Shown: positions 9,336-17,768 of the stretch, piece after piece
Layout: every line of letters begins with the position of its first letter
Numbering within the stretch: the first letter of the stretch is position 1
NCBI GenBank assembly: GCA_965279315.1
Contig: OZ257145.1
Coordinates: forward strand, 2,480,001-2,544,000
DNA from: JAPWJZ01 sp965279315
GTDB taxonomy: Bacteria; Pseudomonadota; Alphaproteobacteria; Micavibrionales; UBA2020
Reading direction: 5' to 3'
Length of the DNA: 64,000 bases
Notes under the pieces: generated by a model
What the model was told of the DNA's origin: nothing
What the model saw: the letters and a program-made list of their open reading frames with translations, nothing else
Database searches by the model: none
Translations under genes and position numbers: made by a program

Positions 9336-9920
9336 ATGGCCGAAGAAATCAAAAAGCCCAAAAAAGGGCTGGCGAAGTGGATTGCGGGTGGCGTCCTGAC
9401 CACGATTGCGGCTGGCACATTTATCGCCGTTGCGCCGAATTTCAACCACAAGCAGGAAGCAACCGGCAGCAAGCCCGTGACGACCGCCGTCGCCGAAGGC
9501 AAAACCGGAAACGAGGCCGGGGAAAATATCCCTGTCGAAAACGGCCTCTACCCCGCAGTCACCAGCGATAAAAAACTCGTGCGCATTTACATGGATCTTG
9601 ACGCGCTTGAAAACGGCAAGGCAAAGCCCGGCGACATGGATGATGCGCTGAAGGCCGCAGCCACGATCGTGATCATGCAAACTGTCGTAACAATTGACTC
9701 GAAAGACCTGCCGCAAAAGACTGATAGCATTCAAGCTGCCGTTACCAGCACGCTTGAACAACTCGTCGTAAAGCTTGATGATGACAAGCTTGGTGTTCTC
9801 GCGAAACAAGGGGTCGATTTCTCTACCCCGCGCGTGACAAAGGTCACGGATGCGAGCGGCAGCAATACAATCTATAAGGCAAAATCGGCCAACCCCGCGC
9901 TGAAGGCACTCGGGCTTTAA
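9336..9920 (+). CDS. Hypothetical membrane-anchored protein
   Basis: 194 residues, not recognised. Lysine-rich cytoplasmic start (EEIKKPKKGLAKW), a single membrane segment at about residues 15-33, a low-complexity linker to about residue 65, then a mixed alpha/beta domain containing RIYMDLDALENGKAKPGD and a C-terminal KALGL. The build is that of a type II membrane protein with a small periplasmic domain. A 97-base gap separates it from the preceding gene, so it may have its own promoter. Confidence 0.65.
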   Translation: MAEEIKKPKKGLAKWIAGGVLTTIAAGTFIAVAPNFNHKQEATGSKPVTTAVAEGKTGNEAGENIPVENGLYPAVTSDKKLVRIYMDLDALENGKAKPGDMDDALKAAATIVIMQTVVTIDSKDLPQKTDSIQAAVTSTLEQLVVKLDDDKLGVLAKQGVDFSTPRVTKVTDASGSNTIYKAKSANPALKALGL

Positions 9921-9929
9921 ACTGCGCCT

Positions 9930-10493
9930 TTAAATATTGTCCAGTTCAGAATCCCAGTAGAGATAGTCGTTCCAGCTTTCATGCAGGAAGTTGGGCGGAT
10001 AGGCACGGCCATTCACTTGCAGTTCCGCGTTGGTCGGCTGCACGGGTCTGGTCATCGGGAACATGCGGCATTCGGTCGGCAGGTAATTGCCCTTCAAAAG
10101 GTTGCAATCCTGGCAGGCCGCGCAGATGTTTTCCCAAGTCGTTGTTCCGCCGCGCGATTTGGGGATCACATGGTCGAAGGTCAATTCATGGGTGCGGTGT
10201 TTCGCGCCGCAATACTGGCAGGTCCAGCGGTCGCGCAAGAAGACGTTGAAACGGGTGAAGGCCGGACGCGCCTTCGGCTGAACATATTCTTTCAGCGCGA
10301 TGACACTCGGGACTTTCATCTGGAAGCTGGGGGACCGGATCACGGCATCGTATTCCTGCACGATGCTGACACGGTCGAGGAAAACAGCCTTGATGGCTTC
10401 CTGCCACGACCAGAGGGAAAGAGGGAAATAACTCAAGGGACGATAGTCTGCGTTGAGAACTAAAGTCGGACAGCTGTCGAGGTGGCTCTGCAC
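9930..10493 (-). CDS. HNH endonuclease family protein
   Basis: 187 residues. Contains a zinc-ribbon HNH core: CQYCGAK near residue 92, the catalytic FDHVIPKSRGG near 106-116, the Asn of WENICAAC and a closing C-x-x-C (AACQDC). The N-terminal part (LVLNADYRPLSYFPLSLW) is typical of a chromosomal HNH family widespread in alphaproteobacteria, not of homing elements. Start is GTG at 10493 with AAAGGG about 8 bases upstream. Cellular role is not established; no methylase or toxin partner lies next to it. Confidence 0.88.
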   Translation of the reverse strand: MQSHLDSCPTLVLNADYRPLSYFPLSLWSWQEAIKAVFLDRVSIVQEYDAVIRSPSFQMKVPSVIALKEYVQPKARPAFTRFNVFLRDRWTCQYCGAKHRTHELTFDHVIPKSRGGTTTWENICAACQDCNLLKGNYLPTECRMFPMTRPVQPTNAELQVNGRAYPPNFLHESWNDYLYWDSELDNI

Positions 10494-10647
10494 CTTGGAC
10501 CCTTTCTTGGTTCCGAACCCTAGCCGTCTACTTTCACCCGGATAGAGTCTGCGTTAACGAATCTCATCCTTAAACTCATTATAGCACAAAACAGGGCTAA
10601 AACGGGTCTGGGACGCGAATTCGTCAAGGATTACAAGGGCCTTAAAG

Positions 10648-11337
10648 TTAAGCTTTAAGTTGCTTCTTCTCGGAATTGCCTAACTTATCAAAGTTTTCGC
10701 GGATGAACTCAACACCGCGGATCATCCCGAACTGGTCGATGCCATGGGCAAGGCCGGGGCGCATGACAGTTTCGATATCGTAGCCGGCGGCGGTGAAACC
10801 GTCGTCGATTTTCGCCAGGTTATCGGGAATCACCACATCATCGCGGTCGCCGTGGATCGCCAGAACGGGCACTTTGACATTCCCGGCAGCCTTCAGGCCG
10901 GCTGCGTCGATGATCATGCCGGAATAGCCGACAACGGCGGCGCAGGCCTTTTTACGGCGCGGCATGGCGTACATCGCCATCATTGCTCCCTGTGAAAATC
11001 CCACAACAGCCAGATGGCTGTCATCCACGCCCCATTTTTGCAGTTCCTGATCGATGAAGTTGTTCAGTACGGGCAGCACATTCTGGGCATGCTGTTCACG
11101 TTCAATCGACGCTGCGTCCACGGCGCGGATCGGGAACCATTGGAAGCCTTGCGCATACTGGTCGCAGACAGCGGGGGCATTGGGGGACACGAAAGCGGCA
11201 TCCGGCAGCGCCTCGCGCCATTCATGCCCGATACCGATCAGGTCGTCGCCATTCGAGCCATAACCATGCAGGAAAACAACGAGTTGCTTGGCAGTGCCGG
11301 ACAGCGGGGCGATAAAGGGACCGTTCAGTTTCTGCAT
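10648..11337 (-). CDS. Carboxylesterase / phospholipase (alpha/beta hydrolase)
   Basis: 229 residues of the abhydrolase_2 family (carboxylesterase or lysophospholipase type). The oxyanion segment FLHGYGSNGDD, the nucleophile elbow G-F-S115-Q-G, an acid in LAIHGDRDDVV and the histidine in GLAHGID complete the catalytic triad. No signal peptide, so cytoplasmic. AAAGG sits ahead of the ATG. Substrate cannot be told from sequence. Confidence 0.88.
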   Translation of the reverse strand: MQKLNGPFIAPLSGTAKQLVVFLHGYGSNGDDLIGIGHEWREALPDAAFVSPNAPAVCDQYAQGFQWFPIRAVDAASIEREQHAQNVLPVLNNFIDQELQKWGVDDSHLAVVGFSQGAMMAMYAMPRRKKACAAVVGYSGMIIDAAGLKAAGNVKVPVLAIHGDRDDVVIPDNLAKIDDGFTAAGYDIETVMRPGLAHGIDQFGMIRGVEFIRENFDKLGNSEKKQLKA

Positions 11338-11408
11338 GATTTTAACCTTTCATTCGAACAGGGTGCAGCCTATATTATGGGCGTTATCACAACAAGGATT
11401 ATCCGCGC

Positions 11409-11615
11409 ATGACCGCCGCAAACCTGCTGTTTTTTATCGCCCTCGCCTGCATGATTGCCGTTGTCGGCTCGTTCATCTGGGGCATGGTCGCCATGACGCG
11501 CGGCACAGAAAAAGATGCCCAGACCAGCAACAAGATGATGCGTTTCCGCGTCATTTTTCAGGGTCTCGCACTGGCCTTTTTGTTCCTGTCATACTTGGCA
11601 CGGCAGCCGCTCTAA
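11409..11615 (+). CDS. HIG1-domain small membrane protein
   Basis: 68 residues with two membrane helices (about 4-28 and 45-65) joined by a short polar loop containing RGTEKDAQTSNKMMRFRV, the loop-and-RxxxQ layout of HIG1 domains. Mitochondrial HIG1 proteins associate with respiratory complexes III/IV; bacterial single-domain versions are common in alphaproteobacteria and are thought to act there too. Ends 3 bases before the glycosyltransferase gene. Confidence 0.82.
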   Translation: MTAANLLFFIALACMIAVVGSFIWGMVAMTRGTEKDAQTSNKMMRFRVIFQGLALAFLFLSYLARQPL

Positions 11616-11618
11616 TTT

Positions 11619-12566
11619 ATGAAAATCCTGTTTATCACGGCAACGCGCATCGGTGACGCTGTCCTGTCGACAGGCGCGCTCGACCATTTTATCCGCACCT
11701 ATCCGCAAGCCGAAATCACCGTCGCCTGCGGCCCGCTGGTGGCCGGGCTGTTCGCAGCCGCACCGCAAGTGACACGCGTGATTGCCCTCAAAAAAGAAAG
11801 CTGGGGGCGGCATTGGTGGAAGCTGCTGCGCGAAACCATGCCGCAGGATTGGGACATCATCGTTGACCTGCGCAACAGCGCGGTATCGCGCATCCTGCGG
11901 GGCAAGCAGAAATTTATCTGGCGCGGGTCGGAGAAAAAGGGCCACAAGGTCGAACAGATCGCGGCCGTCATCGGCGCGTCACCCGCCCCTGCCCCCAAAT
12001 TATGGCTTGATGCCGCATCCCAGGCGGAGGCCGGGCGGCTTGTGCCCGCAGGCGCGCCCTTTATCGCGATTGGGCCGACCGCCAACTGGCCGGGCAAGGC
12101 GTGGCCCGCACAGAATTTCGTGGCGCTGGTGAATGCCATGACGGCGCACGGCTCGATACTGAAAAACGCGCGCGTCGCTGTGTTTGCCGCGCCGGGCGAG
12201 GAAGCGGCGGCAAAGCCGGTGCTGGACGCATTCCCCGTGGACCGCCGCATCGACATGATCGCCAAGGGATCGCCGCTGGTGGCGGCAGCCGTGATTGCGC
12301 GGGCGGAAATCTATATCGGGAATGATTCAGGCCTGACGCATATCGCAGCATCCGTCGGTACACCATCGCTCGCCCTGTTCGGATATGGCTGGCCGGAACA
12401 GTACAGCCCGTGGGGGAGCCATGCATCTTATATCCGCACGCCCGAAACGCCGGAGCAATTGCTGGCGGGGCGTTCGACGGACAGCATCACATCGTCTTTG
12501 ATGGGCTCACTGACAGTTACGGCGGCCGTTGAGGCCGCCGTGAGACTGTGGGACAGAACCCGTTAG
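11619..12566 (+). CDS. Glycosyltransferase family 9 (heptosyltransferase-like)
   Basis: 315 residues with the GT9 layout: N-terminal ILFITATRIGDAVLSTGAL (the family's R-x-G-D acceptor-site motif), a central IAIGPTANWPGKAWP donor-site stretch and NDSGLTHIAASVGTPSLALFG near residues 230-250. Such enzymes add heptose or related sugars to the lipopolysaccharide core at the cytoplasmic face. No other core-synthesis genes are adjacent, so the sugar is not assignable. Probably co-transcribed with the HIG1 gene. Confidence 0.87.
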   Translation: MKILFITATRIGDAVLSTGALDHFIRTYPQAEITVACGPLVAGLFAAAPQVTRVIALKKESWGRHWWKLLRETMPQDWDIIVDLRNSAVSRILRGKQKFIWRGSEKKGHKVEQIAAVIGASPAPAPKLWLDAASQAEAGRLVPAGAPFIAIGPTANWPGKAWPAQNFVALVNAMTAHGSILKNARVAVFAAPGEEAAAKPVLDAFPVDRRIDMIAKGSPLVAAAVIARAEIYIGNDSGLTHIAASVGTPSLALFGYGWPEQYSPWGSHASYIRTPETPEQLLAGRSTDSITSSLMGSLTVTAAVEAAVRLWDRTR

Positions 12567-12573
12567 GCCAAGG

Positions 12574-13107
12574 TTATTGGTTAACCTTGTACTGGCCTTT
12601 GATCGCGTCTGTTTTCTCTTTTTGTTTTTTCGCGCCTTCTTCAGCAGGAACGCCCCACTGACGGATGGACTGCAGGTCGTTGTTCGTCTGCTTCGCCTGC
12701 TGTGCTACCTGATAACGCACGAAGTTTACGCGTTCCCAGCCGCTGTAGCGCATGCAGCTGTCGAAGTCGTGGAAGTCTTTGTGCGACACATGGTGTTCGC
12801 CGTAACGGGTGGGCGTGTCGTAATAATCGAGGTCGCCCGATGCCTTCAGCGCACGGCTGTATTCGCTGTGCGTGTCGGGAGGCATCGTTTCGCGCAGCGC
12901 GCCCAGTTCGACCAGTTCATCGACCTGTCGGACACAGGATGCAATGTTTTCATCCAGCGTCTGTTGCGCCTTCGGGCCCGTCATCCAGAGCGCGGAGTTG
13001 TCTTCCACGCGCTGCCAGTAAGCTTGCTTGGTCGGCGGGTTCCATGCGCAGCTGGACACTGCCAGAACGCCGATAGCCGCAATCAAGATATTCATTTTGG
13101 ATTTCAT
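12574..13107 (-). CDS. Putative outer-membrane lipoprotein, unknown function
   Basis: 177 residues from the ATG at 13107, which has GGGAG upstream; the longer frame to 13242 lacks a signal sequence at its start and is unlikely. N-terminus is MKSK, a hydrophobic stretch and a lipobox AVSS-C followed by AWNPP, so it should be lipid-modified. The mature part is polar and helical with a pair of further cysteines (ASCVRQ and DSCMRYSG) that could bond. No family recognised. Tail-to-tail with the glycosyltransferase gene 8 bases away. Confidence 0.75.
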   Translation of the reverse strand: MKSKMNILIAAIGVLAVSSCAWNPPTKQAYWQRVEDNSALWMTGPKAQQTLDENIASCVRQVDELVELGALRETMPPDTHSEYSRALKASGDLDYYDTPTRYGEHHVSHKDFHDFDSCMRYSGWERVNFVRYQVAQQAKQTNNDLQSIRQWGVPAEEGAKKQKEKTDAIKGQYKVNQ

Positions 13108-13189
13108 CGAGGAAGCTCCCTGCACGACTTGAATCTCAGATTTATAAAATAGCGCGTTTTCGTTAACGAAAACAATACCCCAACCGCTC

Positions 13190-14959
13190 TTACGGAGATT
13201 TATCAGCAGCTTCGTGCCACCAGCTTTCCAGAACCATGCCATAAATCGGAGTTACGGAAGGTCTGTGGATATCCACGCTGTGCGCCACCAAGTCTTTGCC
13301 GAGGAAAAACAGGGGAATCATGTAATAGCCCTGCATCAGCGCCCGGTCGAGGGCATGGGTGCGCGCGACGAGCGTTTCGCGGGTTTCGGACCGCCCGATG
13401 CTGTCGGCCAGCGCGTCGACCGCCTTGTTCATGATGCCCGCGTAATTACGCGCACCCTTGCTCTCCGCCGATTTCGCGCCCCAGTAATTGACCTGTTCGT
13501 TGCCGGGCGACAAAGAATTGATCCAGCGGTGGCCGACGACATCGAAATCATAATCGTCAAGTCGCCCGACGAACTGCGCGTTATCAACCGTGCGCACCCG
13601 CGCATCGATGCCCGCTTTTTTGAGGTCGCGCGTGAATTCGAGCGCGATTTTTTCATCGGCATAATCACCCAGCAGGATTTCAAATCCGAATTGCTTTCCG
13701 TTTGTATCGACCAGCTTGCCGTCCTTGTAAACCCAGCCCGCTTCCTTCAGCAAGGCAATCGCCTCGCGGCGCGCATCGCGGCCATTTGCTTCATGCGGCT
13801 GATAAGCGTTGCCGAAAACATCGGGCTGCAGGTCGGCCTTGTATTCCTCGAGGATGCGCAATTCCTCCCCTTCCGGCTTGCCGGTGGCGGCGAGTTCGGA
13901 GTTGGGAAATGCACTCGCGATTTTCTGCATCTTGCCGTAATAGAGCGATTTATTCAGCCAGTCGGCATTGAACAGGAATGACAGCGCCTTGCGCACGTGG
14001 ATATCGGCGAACATAGGGCGGCGGGTATTGAAGATCAGCGCCTTCAGCCATTCGGGGCGCTGGTGGGCGATTTCTTCCTTCACCACCCTGCCCTCGTCAA
14101 GCGCCGTGAAGTCGTAACGGGTCTGCCATTTGGTGACATCGAATTCGCGCCGCAGGTTATAGTCGCCCGACTTGAACGCCTGAATGGAAATATCGTCGTC
14201 GCGGAAATAGGTATAAGTGATTGTGTCGAAATTATATTGGCCCACATTCACCGGCAGGTCTTTCGCCCAGTAATCCTTTACACGCTCATAAACGATCTTG
14301 CGGCCCGGTTCGACCGAAACGATTTTATACGGCCCGCTGCCCAGCGGCGGCTTCAGCGTCGTTTTTGTGATATCGGCCTTTTCCCAATATGCCTTGGGCA
14401 GCACAGGCATCATGGCGAGGATCATCACACTTTCATGGTCGTAACCGGGGCCGAAGGTGAATTTGATATCGCGCGGGCTGGTGATCTCTACCTTTGTGAT
14501 CAGGCCGTAAACGCGGCGACGCACGGGATGACCGTCCTTGCGGAAATGTTCATAGCTGAACTTGACGTCTTCCGCCGTCATCGGCGTGCCGTCGTGGAAT
14601 TTCGCTTCCTTGCGCAGATGGAAGGCGATCCACGAACGGTCGGGCGCAACATCTATGCTTTCGGCGACAAGCCCGTACATGGTGAAGGGCTCGTCCCAGA
14701 CGCGCTGCATCAGCTTGTCATTGACGTTCTCCAGTCCCTCGACGTTATTGCCGGTGATGATGTGGTTGTTCAAGTTATTGAACGTGCCGCTTTTCGACAG
14801 GCGCAAATCGCCGCCCTTGGGCGCTCCGGGATTGACGTAGGACAGGTTTTTGAAATCTGCCGCATATTTCGGGCTGCCATGCATAGCAATCGCATGGCTA
14901 TGCTCCGCCAGCGCGGGCGACGCCGCCAGAAGCATCAGGATGAAGGCGAGGAAACGCAA
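13190..14959 (-). CDS. ABC transporter substrate-binding protein, family 5 (oligopeptide / YejA-like)
   Basis: 589 residues with a signal peptide (MRFLAFILMLLAASPALA) and the SBP_bac_5 fold: YVNPGAPKGGDLRLS near the mature N-terminus, WIAFHLRKEAKFHDGTPMTAEDVKFS near residues 108-133, and LGSGPYKIVSV. The APKGG opening resembles YejA-type binding proteins for peptides or peptide antibiotics. No permease or ATPase gene is present nearby, so it must work with a transporter encoded elsewhere. Start is TTG at 14959, directly abutting the TGA of the upstream sugar-kinase gene, so it is probably translationally coupled. Confidence 0.87.
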   Translation of the reverse strand: MRFLAFILMLLAASPALAEHSHAIAMHGSPKYAADFKNLSYVNPGAPKGGDLRLSKSGTFNNLNNHIITGNNVEGLENVNDKLMQRVWDEPFTMYGLVAESIDVAPDRSWIAFHLRKEAKFHDGTPMTAEDVKFSYEHFRKDGHPVRRRVYGLITKVEITSPRDIKFTFGPGYDHESVMILAMMPVLPKAYWEKADITKTTLKPPLGSGPYKIVSVEPGRKIVYERVKDYWAKDLPVNVGQYNFDTITYTYFRDDDISIQAFKSGDYNLRREFDVTKWQTRYDFTALDEGRVVKEEIAHQRPEWLKALIFNTRRPMFADIHVRKALSFLFNADWLNKSLYYGKMQKIASAFPNSELAATGKPEGEELRILEEYKADLQPDVFGNAYQPHEANGRDARREAIALLKEAGWVYKDGKLVDTNGKQFGFEILLGDYADEKIALEFTRDLKKAGIDARVRTVDNAQFVGRLDDYDFDVVGHRWINSLSPGNEQVNYWGAKSAESKGARNYAGIMNKAVDALADSIGRSETRETLVARTHALDRALMQGYYMIPLFFLGKDLVAHSVDIHRPSVTPIYGMVLESWWHEAADKSP

Positions 14960-15955
14960 TCAGACCGCCTTTTTTTCCTGCAGCATCGCCTTCAGGTCGC
15001 GTTGCGGCCGCGCGCCAATATGGGCGATGACTTCGGATGCCGCGATGGAACCGATGCGGCCGCACTCGGCCAGCGGTTTGCCGCGCGTGAAGCCGTACAG
15101 GAACCCCGCCGCATACATATCGCCCGCACCCGTCGTATCGACGATGCAGGCGGGCGGTTCGGCGGCCACTTCGATCACTTCCTTGTCCGTCACGATCACA
15201 GAGCCCTTGGCAGAGCGCGTAATGATGGTGAGCGGGCATGCTTCGCGGGCGCGCAGCACGGCTTCGTTGAAATTCTCGGTCTGGAACAGCTCGAAAATTT
15301 CCGCTTCGTTGGAGAACAGGATATCCGTGCCGGTTGTCACGAGGTCGAGGAATTCGTCGCGGTGGCGTTTCACGCAGAAAGGGTCGGACAGCGTGAGCGA
15401 GACTTTCTTGCCCGCGCCGCGCGCGAGTTCGGATGCCTTGCGGAAGGTCTGCTTTGCGCGGTCGCGGTCGAACAGGTAACCTTCCAGATAGGTCACTTGC
15501 GCGTTCTTGATCATCGCTTCGTCAAGGTCTGACGGCGCGATCCAGACGCAGGCGCCGAGGAAGGTGCACATTGTGCGTTGCGCATCGGGCGTGATCAGGA
15601 TCAGGCAGCGCGCCGTGGGTGGGCCATCCTCGAGCGCGGGAGTTTCGAATTTTACGCCATAGGCCTTGATGTCGTGGCGGAACACGCTGCCCAGCTGGTC
15701 GTTCGCGACTTTGCCGATATAGCCCGCCTTGCCGCTCATATTGGCAAAAGCGGCGACAGTATTGGCGGCAGAACCGCCGGAAATTTCCATACCGGGTCCC
15801 AGCTTGGCATACAGGGTTTCCGCCTGCTCCGCCTCGATCAGGGTCATGGTGCCCTTGTGGATGCGGTTATTGGACAGGAATTCATCGGCAGTGCGGGACA
15901 ATACGTCCACAATTGCGTTGCCGATGCCGACCAAGTCAAGATTGCTATCTGTCAT
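14960..15955 (-). CDS. PfkB-family carbohydrate / adenosine kinase
   Basis: 331 residues from ATG 15955. Ribokinase-fold signatures are present: GGSAANTVAAFA near residue 60 and VDTTGAGDMYAAGFLYG near 275, holding the anion hole and catalytic Asp of G-A-G-D. The N-terminal DLVGIGNAIVDVL fits the alphaproteobacterial group usually annotated adenosine kinase, but the phosphorylated sugar or nucleoside is inferred. First gene of a two-gene unit with the peptide-binding protein; only 30 bases separate it from a divergent TetR-type regulator. Confidence 0.87.
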   Translation of the reverse strand: MTDSNLDLVGIGNAIVDVLSRTADEFLSNNRIHKGTMTLIEAEQAETLYAKLGPGMEISGGSAANTVAAFANMSGKAGYIGKVANDQLGSVFRHDIKAYGVKFETPALEDGPPTARCLILITPDAQRTMCTFLGACVWIAPSDLDEAMIKNAQVTYLEGYLFDRDRAKQTFRKASELARGAGKKVSLTLSDPFCVKRHRDEFLDLVTTGTDILFSNEAEIFELFQTENFNEAVLRAREACPLTIITRSAKGSVIVTDKEVIEVAAEPPACIVDTTGAGDMYAAGFLYGFTRGKPLAECGRIGSIAASEVIAHIGARPQRDLKAMLQEKKAV

Positions 15956-15985
15956 GTAACCCCCTAAAATGATACAGGTAAGAAC

Positions 15986-16576
15986 ATGGCACAAAAACGC
16001 AAAACAGACCAGACGAAAACCATTATCGATGCCGCCCTTTTCCTTGCCGGAAAACAGGGCTGGGACAGCGTTTCGCTGGGCGATATCGCGAAAAAGGCCA
16101 AGCTGCCGCTCAAGACTGTTTCGGCGTCTTTCAAGGATGTCTGGGACGTGATGGAACAGGCGTTGCGCAGCCTTGAAGCAGAAACGGCCGCCACGGTTGA
16201 AAACCATCTGGGAGACAACTGGCGCGATAACCTGATGGAAATCCTGATGACGCGGTTCGAGCTTGCGCAGACGCAGCGCGAAGCCTACCTTGCCGTCGCG
16301 CCCGCCGTGATGAAGCACCCGAAACTGGCCAAACGCTTCGGCAAAAGTTTTTATCGCACGATGGAACGGATGCTCGACCTTGCGGGCGCGCCGTGCAAGA
16401 AACAATGCAGGCCGCTTTGCGTCACCGCCATGACCGCCCTCTTCCTTTCGCTCGTCCATGCATGGCAGCAGGACGAGACGCCCGACCTTTCCAAGACCAT
16501 GGCCGCCATCGACAAGCGTACGGGAACACTCGAGCAGGCTTTCGGTTTCCTGAGCGATCTTACTGAACGCAAGTAA
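15986..16576 (+). CDS. TetR-family transcriptional regulator
   Basis: 196 residues. Residues 10-55 form a TetR helix-turn-helix (TIIDAALFLAGKQGWDSVSL then DIAKKAKLPLKTVSASF). The C-terminal ligand domain is divergent and has three cysteines close together (APCKKQCRPLC), unusual for the family and possibly redox or metal sensitive, which is inference. It is divergent from the kinase/peptide-binding operon with a 30-base gap, so it probably controls that operon. Its 3' end overlaps the prepilin-like gene by 17 bases tail to tail. Confidence 0.82.
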   Translation: MAQKRKTDQTKTIIDAALFLAGKQGWDSVSLGDIAKKAKLPLKTVSASFKDVWDVMEQALRSLEAETAATVENHLGDNWRDNLMEILMTRFELAQTQREAYLAVAPAVMKHPKLAKRFGKSFYRTMERMLDLAGAPCKKQCRPLCVTAMTALFLSLVHAWQQDETPDLSKTMAAIDKRTGTLEQAFGFLSDLTERK

Positions 16577-17768
16577 ACAGCGCCGTCTGTTGTGCGTAGT
16601 ATTTTGTAGGTGTCGGCGATGGCTGTTCCCCGATCGGCAGCGCGCCGCCCGGTAACGGGTCTCCCACGGGTATTATATTTCCAGCCGGATCGGTAAAGGT
16701 GATATTGGATTTGCTGTCGACATAAAGTTTCGCCGAACCATCATCCCACTTCCCGCCCAGCACCAGTTTATAGCCATTGGCACAACCGCAATCCGCGCCC
16801 GCGCCCGTGGCAGGGGCAAGCGCAAAGCTGGCCGGTTTTTTGTGCACCACTTGGGTTTCATCGAGGATTTCGGATTGCAGGCAGACGCCTTCCCACGCGT
16901 TGGTCGGGCCGAGGCAGCCTTCGTCGTCGGCAGCAGGCTCACCCGGGGAATAAAACTTGCGTTTGCCGTTGCAGACAATGATACGGTCAAGGATCGAGCC
17001 GCCGGCATCAAGGTCATCATGGATAGCAAGGTCGTCAAAGAACCATGCGCCGGCTTTGCGCGCATAGGGCGCAATAATGAACAGCCCGTCGCCATTGCAG
17101 TTTTCAGCGTCGAGCGTTTTTTCAGCACAGGGCCGCCGCCCGCCGGAGGCGGTGAAAGCGCCGCTGCCGGATGGGCCATGCGACACCAATACCCAGCGTC
17201 CGGTATCAGGCTTGTCCAGCAGGCTTTTGCCGAATTCGTCAACAATCGAAATGACGCCGTGCGGCGTCGGATTGTCATGCATGCCATCGGGCAGCGTCAA
17301 TTTGCGCGATACGGCATAGGTAAAGGCATTGCCCCAGCCGTCGATGCCCTGATCCATATCCAGCCGCAGGGCGCGCAAGGGGATAGCGCCGATCCAAACC
17401 TGTTTGCTGGGACCGCTACCCTGCTTGTCCCCGTTGTAAACTTCCACGCCGGACGGTATGGGCGCGTCAAGACGGCAGACATCTTCCGCCAGCTTCTCCG
17501 CCTCTTTTTCGCGGGTGGATTTGATCGATGACGGGCGCTTGATCGGGCGGGTTTTGGTTGCCTCGCGCCCTTCCGGGCATGGCAGGCGGTGCTCGGTCGC
17601 GGCATAAATCGTGAGCGCGGTGCGGATTTGCTTCATCCGCTCCTTGGTCGTGTCGTATTTCTGTTTTTGCAGATAGACGGTGTAATATTCCAGGAAAGCG
17701 CCCAGCATCAGCCCCGAGATCACCAGCACGATCGAGAGTTCGATCAGGGTGAAACCACGGTTCTTCAT
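16560..17768 (-). CDS. Prepilin-like protein with large C-terminal domain
   Basis: 402 residues. Begins MKNRG-FTLIELSIVLVISG, a textbook type IV prepilin leader: cleavage after Gly5, Phe at +1, Glu at +5 and a hydrophobic helix to about residue 30. The remainder is far larger than a normal pilin and rich in Gly, Pro and paired cysteines (CPEG, CRLD, RRPC, ENCNG, CNGK, GCLG, CGCANG), with VWIGAIPLRAL and GWGNAFTYAV resembling other large pseudopilins. No secretin, ATPase or other pilus gene is nearby. The ATG overlaps the histidine-kinase stop by 4 bases, so it is last in the two-component operon. Confidence 0.8.
   Translation of the reverse strand: MKNRGFTLIELSIVLVISGLMLGAFLEYYTVYLQKQKYDTTKERMKQIRTALTIYAATEHRLPCPEGREATKTRPIKRPSSIKSTREKEAEKLAEDVCRLDAPIPSGVEVYNGDKQGSGPSKQVWIGAIPLRALRLDMDQGIDGWGNAFTYAVSRKLTLPDGMHDNPTPHGVISIVDEFGKSLLDKPDTGRWVLVSHGPSGSGAFTASGGRRPCAEKTLDAENCNGDGLFIIAPYARKAGAWFFDDLAIHDDLDAGGSILDRIIVCNGKRKFYSPGEPAADDEGCLGPTNAWEGVCLQSEILDETQVVHKKPASFALAPATGAGADCGCANGYKLVLGGKWDDGSAKLYVDSKSNITFTDPAGNIIPVGDPLPGGALPIGEQPSPTPTKYYAQQTALFTCVQ

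Noticed and set aside
9930..10493. HNH gene as a sign of a mobile intron, phage or restriction system
   Set aside because: The N-terminal part matches a stable chromosomal HNH family, and there is no methylase, integrase, repeat or composition change nearby.
13997..15532. 511-codon plus-strand open frame
   Set aside because: Antisense to the peptide-binding protein and kinase genes, which carry clear motifs.
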